The position numbers and the translations under genes were made by a program. DNA of 64,000 nt from Rubrobacter taiwanensis. Its GTDB lineage: Bacteria > Actinomycetota > Rubrobacteria > Rubrobacterales > Rubrobacteraceae. The notes below the pieces were generated by a model that saw only the letters and a program-made list of their open reading frames with translations, did not search any database and was not told where the DNA came from. Positions 36,838 to 43,479 of this stretch are shown piece after piece; position 1 is the stretch's first letter; every line of letters begins with the position of its first letter. Location of the stretch: assembly GCF_004337705.1 (NCBI RefSeq), contig NZ_SKBU01000014.1, forward strand, positions 62,001-126,000. The letters are read 5' to 3'.

Positions 36838-37674
36838 CTATACGCGCGCCGCAACGATTGGCAAGCCGCCCGCAAGCTCTTTGACGAGCCGGATCTGCCG
36901 GATGTTGACCTCCGGGGTCGAGTACGGCGTCTCCATCACCAGCGGAACGCCCGGCAGCGCAGCGAAGAGCTCGCGCCAGGATCCGAGCGGTATCCGTCCC
37001 TCCCCGATCCTTCTGTGCCCGTCCCGGCGACTCCCGGCCGGATTCTTCGCGTCGTTCAGATGCAGCAACGCCACCCGCTTTAGCCCCACGTTCTCCTCCA
37101 GCTCCTCCATAAACGCCGGAACATTCTCCGGCACGGAGAGGTCGTAGCCCGCGACGTGAGCGTGAGCGGTGTCCACGCAGACCCGTAGCCCGGACTTCCG
37201 GGCGAGCTCTCCCAGAGAGGCGAAGTCCGCGCACAGCTGCGTCCCGGCTCCGGCAGAGTTCTCTATGACGAGCTCGGTCTCTACCCCTCCGGCCAGCTCC
37301 AGCACCCGGGCGACGCCCCGGGCGGCCCGCTCCAAAGCCCCCGCTCCGCCGCTCGCCCCGGCGCTGCCGGGGTGAAAGACCACAAAATCCGCTCCAAGGC
37401 TCGCCGCCAGCCGGACCTCGGCCGCCAGCGCCTCGGCGGACTTCTGCCAGTGGTCCTCCCGGCGGGTGGCGAGGTTGATGAGGTACTTGGCGTGCACCAC
37501 GACCGGGCAGAGCCCCGCAGCACCCTCCCTGAAGGCTGCCGCATCCGGGCGGCTTCCGGGCACGGCCCAGCCCTGCGGGTTGGAGACGAAGATCTGCACC
37601 GCCTCACAACCCCACTCTTCTGCTATCTTCAGCGTCTTTCTAAGCCCGCCGGAGGTCGGCAGGTGCCGCCCCAC
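36838..37674 (-). CDS. nfo: Endonuclease IV, apurinic/apyrimidinic endonuclease
   Basis: Nfo incises DNA 5' to abasic sites using a trinuclear zinc centre. The 278-residue TIM-barrel protein has VGRHLPTSGGLR at the start, VHAKYLINLA, VFHPGS, IENSAG, CVDTAHAH, LLHLND, DGHRRIGEG and METPY. Together these supply the family His/Glu/Asp ligands. The GTG at 37674 has GGAGG 9 nt upstream and matches the normal N-terminus; a GTG 21 nt earlier lacks a ribosome-binding site. Confidence 0.95.
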   Translation of the reverse strand: MGRHLPTSGGLRKTLKIAEEWGCEAVQIFVSNPQGWAVPGSRPDAAAFREGAAGLCPVVVHAKYLINLATRREDHWQKSAEALAAEVRLAASLGADFVVFHPGSAGASGGAGALERAARGVARVLELAGGVETELVIENSAGAGTQLCADFASLGELARKSGLRVCVDTAHAHVAGYDLSVPENVPAFMEELEENVGLKRVALLHLNDAKNPAGSRRDGHRRIGEGRIPLGSWRELFAALPGVPLVMETPYSTPEVNIRQIRLVKELAGGLPIVAARV

Positions 37675-37714
37675 GCGGCTGGTCCTCCCGGTCACGCAGG
37701 AGATTGTAGCCTGT

Positions 37715-37745
37715 TTGCAACTCCCCCGCCCGCAGAGCGTATAAT
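37715..37745 (+). promoter_or_regulatory. Promoter upstream of the FlgT-C-like gene
   Basis: TTGCAA (-35) and a perfect TATAAT (-10, 37740-37745) are separated by 19 nt. The start would give a leader of about 26 nt containing AGGAAGGAG. The spacer is slightly long. Confidence 0.5.
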
Positions 37746-37777
37746 CTCTACGAGAACCCAGGAAGGAGTTTCATATC

Positions 37778-38227
37778 GTGACCGTCGAGGGCAAGGTAGC
37801 GAAGATCCTGAGCCACCGCGAGATCGTAATAAACCGCGGGAAGCAGTCCGGGGTGAAGAAGGGCATGCGCTTCGAGATCTTCGACCCGGAAGGCGAGGAG
37901 GTCTGGGACCCGGACACGGGCGAAACCCTGGGCCGCGTCGAAGACATCAAAGCCCGGGCCGAGGTCACCGAGGTTAGAGACCGCTTCTCGGTGGCCCGTA
38001 TCTACACCTCGCAGGCCCCGTTCTCGGGCTTCGAGGAGATGCAGGAGAACCTGCAGCGCGTCTTCCAGCAGCTCTTTGGCGAGGGCGCACAGGTGCAGGG
38101 CTTCGGGTTCCCCCAGCAGGACTCGGGCGCGGCCCCGGAGGATCTGGAGGAGATGTTCGGCGGACCGCTGGAAGACGCCTCGAAGATCCAAGTCGGCGAC
38201 GCCGCTAGAGAGATCAAGGGCCGCTGA
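37778..38227 (+). CDS. Unknown protein with FlgT-C-terminal-like beta domain
   Basis: The 149-residue cytoplasmic-looking protein has a first half (VEGKVAKILSHREIVINRG, GVKKGMRFEIFDP, DPDTGETLGRVEDIKARAEVTEV). It resembles the small beta-barrel found at the C-terminus of FlgT and related surface proteins. The second half is an acidic, Gln/Phe/Gly-rich tail ending DAAREIKGR. No signal peptide is visible. The GTG has AGGAAGGAG 9 nt upstream. Its stop overlaps the presumed CTG start of the rhomboid gene. Function unknown. Confidence 0.7.
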   Translation: MTVEGKVAKILSHREIVINRGKQSGVKKGMRFEIFDPEGEEVWDPDTGETLGRVEDIKARAEVTEVRDRFSVARIYTSQAPFSGFEEMQENLQRVFQQLFGEGAQVQGFGFPQQDSGAAPEDLEEMFGGPLEDASKIQVGDAAREIKGR

Positions 38228-38913
38228 AAGAGCTGCTCCGCACCCCGGTAACCTCCGCCCTCATACTCGCCTGCGTCGCGGTCTACGTCGGCGTCGCGGC
38301 ACTGAGCGCTCTGGCCGGTGCCTCATTCGTCGGCGCGCTCGTCAGCCCGCCGCTCGGAGCGCTGGTCTTCGCCGGCGCCGTAGCCCCGGTGCTGGTCGCC
38401 GACGGCGAAGTCTGGCGGCTCGGCAGCAGCATGCTGCTGCACGGCAGCTTCGCCCACCTGGCGGTGAACATGATCGCGCTCTTCTTCCTCGGCACCTTCG
38501 CCGAGAGCGTGCTGGGCCGCGCGAAGTTCCTGGCGCTCTTTCTGGTGAGCGGCCTCTCCGGAGGCATAGCGCTGCTCTACTTCGGCAGCTTCGACACCCC
38601 GGCCGTCGGAGCCTCGGGAGCCATCTTCGGCCTCGTCGGCGGCATCCTGGGACTGGCGCTGCGCCAGGGCACCTTCTCCTGGCAGAACCCCATCATCCGC
38701 CAGCTCCTGATCCTGACGGTCATAAACCTCTTCATCGGAGCGTCCATCCCCCAGGTCAGCAACACGGCTCACGTCGGCGGTCTCGTCGGCGGCGCGCTGT
38801 TCGGTTGGCTGGTCTCCGATGCCGCCTTCCAGCGCCGCAGCGCCTTGCCCCCAACCCTCATCTTCCTCGGCCTCGAAGCCGCCCTGATAGCCTTCTGGCT
38901 GCTCACCCTCTAG
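38224..38913 (+). CDS. Rhomboid-family intramembrane serine protease, apparent CTG start
   Basis: Rhomboids cleave membrane helices with a Ser-His dyad. The protein has the first helix ([21 protein letters not shown]), [20 protein letters not shown], the catalytic GASGAIFG serine in helix 4, and the helix 6 His in [15 protein letters not shown]. The first canonical start, GTG 38389, lies after the first helix and would delete it. The frame is open back to 38209 with no ATG, GTG or TTG. A CTG at 38224 overlaps the previous stop (CTGA), giving 229 residues. The start is inferred. The 3' end overlaps the convergent Fur gene by 11 nt. Confidence 0.82.
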   Translation: MKELLRTPVTSALILACVAVYVGVAALSALAGASFVGALVSPPLGALVFAGAVAPVLVADGEVWRLGSSMLLHGSFAHLAVNMIALFFLGTFAESVLGRAKFLALFLVSGLSGGIALLYFGSFDTPAVGASGAIFGLVGGILGLALRQGTFSWQNPIIRQLLILTVINLFIGASIPQVSNTAHVGGLVGGALFGWLVSDAAFQRRSALPPTLIFLGLEAALIAFWLLTL

Positions 38914-39289
38914 CACAGGCCGGACACCGCCCGTACAGAGTCAGATGGTGCTCCTCGACCGTGTAGCCACCCGGCAAACGGGTGCCCCGAGGCACCCCAA
39001 CCGGACATACCTCCAGATCAAACACCCCCCCGCACCCCGAACACCGGAAGTGGTGGTGGTGCCCGATCCCGGCCGCCTCATAGCGCCGCTCCTCCCCCGG
39101 CAGACTTACCACCACCACCTTCCCCTCCTCCAGCAAAAGATTCAGCGCCCGGTAAACGGTAGCTATCCCTAACCCCGGCAACTCATCCGAAGCCCGCTCG
39201 TGTATCTGCCCGACCGCCAGCGGCCCCTCGGCGCTGAGGATGGTATTGAGAATTGCCTCTCTCTGTTTCGTCCGCCGTACCCGGCTCAT
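38903..39289 (-). CDS. Fur-family metalloregulator
   Basis: This is a metal- or peroxide-sensing repressor. The 128-residue protein has the winged helix ([15 protein letters not shown] to [19 protein letters not shown]), the [14 protein letters not shown] metal motif and two CxxC pairs (CSGC, CPAC) for the structural zinc. The ATG at 39289 follows GGAGG; an upstream extension lacks Fur similarity. Whether it senses Fe, Mn/peroxide or another metal cannot be told. It is divergent from the DsrE/FeoB-like cassette, with a palindrome between them. It is distinct from the Zur at 46181-46576. Confidence 0.9.
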   Translation of the reverse strand: MSRVRRTKQREAILNTILSAEGPLAVGQIHERASDELPGLGIATVYRALNLLLEEGKVVVVSLPGEERRYEAAGIGHHHHFRCSGCGGVFDLEVCPVGVPRGTRLPGGYTVEEHHLTLYGRCPACARG

Positions 39290-39354
39290 CTTCCTCCCTG
39301 CCTCGCTATCCGCCCCCTCACAGCAATCTCTACGCGATATTTTTACCCCTCCCA

Positions 39355-39383
39355 TTGACAACCGCAAAGTCTCGCCCTTTAAT
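39355..39383 (+). promoter_or_regulatory. Promoter of the DsrE/FeoB-like cassette
   Basis: A perfect TTGACA (39355-39360), a 17-nt spacer and TTTAAT (39378-39383) form a near-consensus sigma-70-type promoter. The start point would fall near 39390, inside the inverted repeat, leaving a leader of about 47 nt. Confidence 0.75.
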
Positions 39384-39400
39384 GATAACAATTTATCATT
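39381..39400. promoter_or_regulatory. Candidate Fur-family operator, perfect 8-4-8 inverted repeat
   Basis: AATGATAA-CAAT-TTATCATT is a perfect inverted repeat that overlaps the -10 and start point of the cassette promoter. The TGATAA/TTATCA half-sites resemble Fur boxes, but the symmetry differs from the classical odd-length 7-1-7 box. The nearest regulator gene is the Fur homologue 91 nt away, so autoregulation and repression of the cassette are both inferred. Confidence 0.65.
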
Positions 39401-39436
39401 TATATCGAGCGCTATGGGCTACGAGGAGGTAGATCG

Positions 39437-39802
39437 GTGAAGGTTGCGTACATCTTCAGCACTTCGGGGCACACGGCGAGCTACAAGCTGGGGCGCATGA
39501 TTCTGCCGCAGCTGGAGGAGGGTAGTCACGGGGCCGAGGTGGTTGGGATGTTCTTCTTCGACGACAACACGTACATTCTGCGTGCTGGAGATCCGCTAGG
39601 CGAGCGGCTGGCGAGTGTGGCGGCCGAGCGGGGCATTCTGCTCATGCTCTGTGACCGGTGTGCGTTGGAGCGTGGTCTCGCCGAGGGTGAGCCCCTCGAT
39701 GCCCGGCCTGTGGGGACCGTCAGAGGGGTCAGGGTGGGGTGTTTCCCGGATCTCTACGGTGCCCTCTCCGATGACCCGCCCCAGCAGGTGATTACTCTCT
39801 GA
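39437..39802 (+). CDS. DsrE-like protein with CxxC motif
   Basis: The 121-residue product begins VAYIFSTSGHTASYKLGRMILPQLEEG and has a CDRC motif at 72-75 and Cys102 in VGCFPDLY. This suits the DsrE/DsrF fold of small sulfur-carrier-type proteins. The details recall a DsrE-related family I remember as SaoD, predicted from comparative genomics to belong to organometal-handling clusters; I cannot verify this. The GTG start has GAGGAGG upstream. First gene of the cassette. The role may be thiol or metal transfer in the cytoplasm. Confidence 0.7.
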   Translation: MKVAYIFSTSGHTASYKLGRMILPQLEEGSHGAEVVGMFFFDDNTYILRAGDPLGERLASVAAERGILLMLCDRCALERGLAEGEPLDARPVGTVRGVRVGCFPDLYGALSDDPPQQVITL

Positions 39803-39811
39803 GAGGGTGGG

Positions 39812-40006
39812 GTGAAGGGGAAGCTCAAGAGCGCGCCGCCCGACGCCGCTGGGATGCGGCGGCGTGTGGAGGAGGCCCTGCTTAAAGAGGCGCTGGGCCT
39901 GGAGCTCACCGGGCGGGAGCGCAGGATCGTGCAGTGGGTCCGCAACGGCAACGGTTGTGTGGCCTGCGCGATGATCTCCCGGGAGATTGCGGGACGGAGG
40001 ACATAG
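39812..40006 (+). CDS. Unknown 64-residue CxxC protein
   Basis: Not recognised. The basic, helical peptide has a CVAC motif at 49-52 near its C-terminus (GNGCVACAMISREIAG), the only cysteines in it. The GTG start has GAGGGTGGG just upstream, 9 nt after the DsrE-like stop. The frame, spacing and cysteine pair suggest a small redox or metal-binding partner of its neighbours. Confidence 0.6.
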   Translation: MKGKLKSAPPDAAGMRRRVEEALLKEALGLELTGRERRIVQWVRNGNGCVACAMISREIAGRRT

Positions 40007-40580
40007 AAAGACCCGGCAGCTATCGCGGCTGGAGATCCCGGGCGGGGTTCGGAAGATGGGTCGGGCGTTGCTGGACCAGCAGCTCTGGTGCTGGGGCCGG
40101 GATATAGTCCGTCCGCAGGGGAACGTTCTGCTGCGGTACGGCTTCTCCCGCTCGCGGCCGCCGGAGGGCAGGTTCGGAAGCAGCGCCTACACCCTGCGCC
40201 CGGACCCGCGCATCAGGATCACGCTCTGGGGCTTCGGAGTCTTCTACGGGAGCGCCGGCTCCGGCGGGCTCTTTCTCAAGCGCCGGTCCTTCAGCCCGCT
40301 GCTCACCCCGCAACCGGACCCCGGAGGCGCCTGGAGCCAGGCCGATCTGCCTCCGGTGCACTCCCCGGCGAGCCGGGAGGAGTGCCGGACCGCCCGCCGC
40401 CTCTTGTGCGACGTTCTGGGCTGGATAGCGGAGTACGAACGCTGGGTGCGCACCGAACTCGGGCCGGACCACCGGCGGCTCTGCGTCGCCGAGTGGCCGA
40501 AGGCCGCGCTCCCGGCGGATGAGATGGCCGAGGGCTGGCTGAAGCTGGCCCGCTTCTTCGAGGAGGAAGAGAGTGCGTGA
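39987..40580 (+). CDS. Unknown protein of about 175-197 residues, cassette gene 3
   Basis: I do not recognise a family. Conserved-looking aromatic segments are LLDQQLWCWGRDI, LLRYGFSRSRPPEG, ITLWGFGVFYG and GGLFLKRRSF. An arginine/tryptophan-rich helical end follows (WIAEYERWV). No membrane helix or signal peptide. It may start at TTG 39987, overlapping the previous gene by 20 nt, or at ATG 40056 (GRALLDQQLWCWG). It overlaps the next gene by 8 nt, implying tight coupling in the cassette. Confidence 0.6.
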   Translation: MRDGGHRKTRQLSRLEIPGGVRKMGRALLDQQLWCWGRDIVRPQGNVLLRYGFSRSRPPEGRFGSSAYTLRPDPRIRITLWGFGVFYGSAGSGGLFLKRRSFSPLLTPQPDPGGAWSQADLPPVHSPASREECRTARRLLCDVLGWIAEYERWVRTELGPDHRRLCVAEWPKAALPADEMAEGWLKLARFFEEEESA

Positions 40581-41685
40581 GCTGGACGTGGCCGTAGTCG
40601 GGGCCGGAGCCGCTGGCATCGGCTGCGGGGTGGTGCTGGATGACCTGGAGCTGGACTTCGAGATCCTGGAACGCTACGAGATCGGAAGCTCCTTCGAGCG
40701 CTGGCCGGAGGAGATGCGCTTCATAACCCCCTCGTTCACCGGCAACGCGTTCGGCGCGATGGACCTGAACGCGATCGCTCCCGGCACCTCGCCGGCCTAC
40801 ACGCTGGGCTGCGAGCACCCCACCGGCCGGGAGTACGCCCGCTACCTGCGCGGGGTCGCCGACTACTTCGAGCTGCCCGTCCGGACCGGGGTGGAGGTCC
40901 ACGACGTGCAGCCGCTGCCGGAGGGAGGCTTCGAGCTCGATACCTCCCGGGGGGAGCTGCGCAGCCGCTTCGTGGTGTGGGCCGCCGGCGAGTTCCAGTA
41001 CCCGGACCTGACTCCGTTCCCCGGCGCGGAGCAGCTCTGCCGCCACAGCTCGCTCGTGCGCTCCTGGCGCGCGGTGGAGGGCGACGAGATCTTGGTCATC
41101 GGCGGCTACGAGAGCGGGCTGGACGCCGCGATCCACCTCAGCGCGAGCGGCCGGCGCGTGCGCGTGCTGGACGCCGCGGCGAGCTGGGACGCCGACGACA
41201 GCGACCCGAGCCTCACGCTCTCTCCCTACACCCGGGAGCGGCTGGAGGCTGCCGCAGCTACGGGCCGCATCGAGCTCGTCGGCGACGCCCGGGTGGAGTC
41301 GGTGGAGCGTGCGGACTCCTCCGGCTACGCCGTACACGCCGCCGGCGGCCGGAAGTGGAGCACGGCCGCTCCACCCATCCTGGCCACAGGTTTCGCCGGG
41401 AGTCTGCGCCGGATCTCCGCGCTCTTCGAGTGGGAGAACGGCCACGCGGTGCTCACCGGAGAGGACGAGTCCACCGTTGTCCCGGGGCTCTTCGTGGTCG
41501 GGCCCGAGGTGCGGCATGGAGCTGCGATCTTCTGCTTCATCTACAAGTTCCGTCAGCGGTTCGCCGTGGTCGCCCGCGCTATCGCCGAGCGTCTCGGGGC
41601 GGATACCTCGATCCTGGACCTCTACCGGCAGCACGGTCTCCTGCTGGACGACCTCTCCTGCTGCGAAGACGAGTGCGTCTGCTAG
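40573..41685 (+). CDS. FAD/NAD(P)-dependent oxidoreductase with four-cysteine C-terminal tail
   Basis: The 370-residue flavoprotein has an FAD Rossmann motif GAGAAG at 10-15, a second NAD(P) site GGYESG at 177-182, and an ATGF segment near 275. The family is that of YpdA/CzcO-like reductases and monooxygenases. The last ten residues end CCEDECVC (Cys363, 364, 368, 370). This recalls the C-terminal vicinal cysteines that mercuric reductase uses to deliver metal, though the overall sequence is not MerA-like. It overlaps the preceding gene by 8 nt and abuts the FeoB-like gene. The substrate is unknown; a thiol-bound metal or a low-molecular-weight disulfide is plausible. Confidence 0.8.
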   Translation: MRELDVAVVGAGAAGIGCGVVLDDLELDFEILERYEIGSSFERWPEEMRFITPSFTGNAFGAMDLNAIAPGTSPAYTLGCEHPTGREYARYLRGVADYFELPVRTGVEVHDVQPLPEGGFELDTSRGELRSRFVVWAAGEFQYPDLTPFPGAEQLCRHSSLVRSWRAVEGDEILVIGGYESGLDAAIHLSASGRRVRVLDAAASWDADDSDPSLTLSPYTRERLEAAAATGRIELVGDARVESVERADSSGYAVHAAGGRKWSTAAPPILATGFAGSLRRISALFEWENGHAVLTGEDESTVVPGLFVVGPEVRHGAAIFCFIYKFRQRFAVVARAIAERLGADTSILDLYRQHGLLLDDLSCCEDECVC

Positions 41686-43311
41686 ATGCGCGCGCCGGTC
41701 ACGACCAGGACGGTGGTAGCCGTCGGCAAGGAGAGCGCCGGCAAGTCGCGCCTCATCTCCTCGCTGACCGGCCGCAGCGCCCGAAGCTCCAACTTCCGCG
41801 GCACGACCGTGGCCTGCGAAGAGTACAGGTGCGGGGAGTACACCTTCGTGGACACACCGGGGATCTCGCGCGAGAGCGACGGGGCGGCCGTCTGCGAAGC
41901 TCTGGAACGCCTGGGCCCCGGAGACCCCGTCCTGCTGGTCGTCCCGGCCACGCATCTCGACGAGGACCTGCGGGACCTACTGCCTCTCGTCGAGGGCCGC
42001 CGGGGAGCCGTGGTAATCACGCACCGGGACCGGGTAAGCGCCGCCCCGGAGGCGCTGGAGCGCCTGAGGCGCGAATCGGGGCTGCGTTTCATCCCCGTAG
42101 ACGCCCGCCACCTGGGACCCCGGGAGCGGGAGGAGGTCCTGGCGGCCCTGGGCGAGCCGGCCCGCTTCCCCGGTAGCGTCCGCCAGCGGGTGGGATGGCG
42201 CATAGAGCCCCGCGCGACGGTGCTGGAGCGACCCCGGCTGGGGCCGCTCCTCGCGCTACTCCTGCTCCTGGCTCCGGCCGTACTCTCCGTGTGGATCGCC
42301 AACACCTTCGCCGGCCTGGTGGAGCCGGCGGCCGAAACGCTGACCGCTCCCCCGGCCGCTGCCGCCGGCAACCTGCCGGAGCCGCTGCGGGAGGTCCTGG
42401 CCGGAGACTACGGGCTGCTGACCATGGGGCCGCTGCTCTTCGTGTGGGCCGTACCCACCGTGCTCGCCTTCGCCCTCTTCCTCGGCGCGTACAAGGCCAG
42501 CGGCCTCCTGGACCGCACCACCTCCGCCGTGCACCCCCTGCTGCGGCCCTTCGGGCTCGGCGGCCGGGACCTGGCGCGCGTGGTGATGGGCTTCGGCTGC
42601 AACGTGCCGGCCATGATCAACGCTCGCTCCTGTTCCGGCTGCTCGCGCGGCACTTGCGTCTCGGCCATAGCCTTCGGCTCCGCCTGCTCCTACCAGCTCG
42701 GAGCTACACTCGGGGTCCTGGCCGCCGCCGGCCTCCCCCACCTCGCGCTCCCCTATCTGCTCTACCTGGGCCTTACCACCCTCGTGTACACCCGGCTCAC
42801 CTCCCCGCCCGAGGCGCGCTCCCCCCTGGACCTCCTGCCCACCGGCCGCCGCATCTTCCTGCAGCCTCCGGCACCCGCCGCCGTGTGGAGCGAAGCGCGA
42901 AACACCCTGAACATGTTCTTCCGGCAGGCGGTCCCGGTCTTCCTCGCCATAACCGCCGCAGCCTCAGTACTCAACTGGCTCGGCGCGGTCCCGGCCGCAG
43001 CCCGCCTGCTCTCCCCGGCCATGAGCCTCTTCAACCTGCCGGCGGAGGCCGCCCTGCCCGTGGTTCTGGCCTCGATCCGCAAGGACGGCATCCTGCTCCT
43101 CGCCGAAGGCTCCCTGCTGGAGAGCCTGACCCCGCTCCAGGTCCTCACCGGCGTGTACCTGGCGGGCGTGCTGCTCCCCTGCCTGGTGACCGCCCTCACC
43201 ATAGCGCGCGAGCACTCCCGGACCTTCGCCCTGAAGCTGCTCGCGCGCCAGGCCCTCTTCGCAGCGGCCTTCGCCGCGATCCTGGGCTGGGCCGGCCGGC
43301 CGTTTCTCTAA
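41686..43311 (+). CDS. FeoB-like permease with cysteine-rich gate and degenerate GTPase
   Basis: The 541-residue protein has an N-terminal G domain: P-loop GKESAGKS at 14-21, GTT near 39-41, DTPG at 56-59. The G4 position reads THRD (112-115) instead of NKxD. A membrane part with two nucleoside-recognition/Gate units follows. The first, MGFGCNVPAMINARS at 301-315, matches FeoB's gate motif, but it continues CSGCSRGTC (Cys316, 319, 324) plus Cys334. Canonical FeoB lacks these extra cysteines. No FeoA is adjacent. The start follows the previous stop directly. It is probably a transporter for a thiophilic metal or metalloid rather than plain ferrous iron; the direction is unknown. Confidence 0.8.
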   Translation: MRAPVTTRTVVAVGKESAGKSRLISSLTGRSARSSNFRGTTVACEEYRCGEYTFVDTPGISRESDGAAVCEALERLGPGDPVLLVVPATHLDEDLRDLLPLVEGRRGAVVITHRDRVSAAPEALERLRRESGLRFIPVDARHLGPREREEVLAALGEPARFPGSVRQRVGWRIEPRATVLERPRLGPLLALLLLLAPAVLSVWIANTFAGLVEPAAETLTAPPAAAAGNLPEPLREVLAGDYGLLTMGPLLFVWAVPTVLAFALFLGAYKASGLLDRTTSAVHPLLRPFGLGGRDLARVVMGFGCNVPAMINARSCSGCSRGTCVSAIAFGSACSYQLGATLGVLAAAGLPHLALPYLLYLGLTTLVYTRLTSPPEARSPLDLLPTGRRIFLQPPAPAAVWSEARNTLNMFFRQAVPVFLAITAAASVLNWLGAVPAAARLLSPAMSLFNLPAEAALPVVLASIRKDGILLLAEGSLLESLTPLQVLTGVYLAGVLLPCLVTALTIAREHSRTFALKLLARQALFAAAFAAILGWAGRPFL

Positions 43312-43314
43312 GCT

Positions 43315-43336
43315 CCGGCAACCCCGCCGGTTTAAA
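43315..43336. terminator. Terminator hairpin between the cassette and the znu genes
   Basis: CCGGC-AACCCC-GCCGG forms a 5-bp stem with a 6-nt loop, 3 nt after the FeoB-like stop, followed by TTTAAA on the plus strand. It lies between convergent genes and could act on both strands. Confidence 0.5.
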
Positions 43337-43388
43337 CGATCTCCACCGGCCCGTGATCGTCGCAGTGGCCGCGGCGCTCATAGTGCAT
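43332..43388 (-). CDS. Possible 18-residue His/Cys-rich microprotein downstream of znuB
   Basis: An ATG opens an 18-codon frame, MHYERRGHCDDHGPVEIV, ending in TAA. It is preceded by AAGGAGGAG about 10-12 nt upstream, the strongest ribosome-binding site in the 168-nt gap after znuB. Three His, one Cys and two Asp in 12 residues suit metal binding, and the position at the end of the zinc operon fits. Chance cannot be excluded at this length. Confidence 0.35.
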   Translation of the reverse strand: MHYERRGHCDDHGPVEIV

Positions 43389-43479
43389 GTGCCCGTAACT
43401 CCTCCTTATAAACCCGGTGACTCATCATCCACCCGCCTCTCTCAACCGCTCGCAAAACATGATGCCCCGGGACCAGAAC

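Noticed and set aside
39437-43311. Selenocysteine codons in the DsrE/FeoB-like cassette
   Set aside because: None of the genes has an in-frame TGA followed by continued homology; the cysteine motifs are ordinary TGC/TGT codons and the stops are clean.
43196-43381. 61-codon minus-strand frame overlapping the 3' end of the FeoB-like gene
   Set aside because: It is mainly antisense to the permease gene with shadow-type composition; the short His-rich frame beside it has a better ribosome-binding site.
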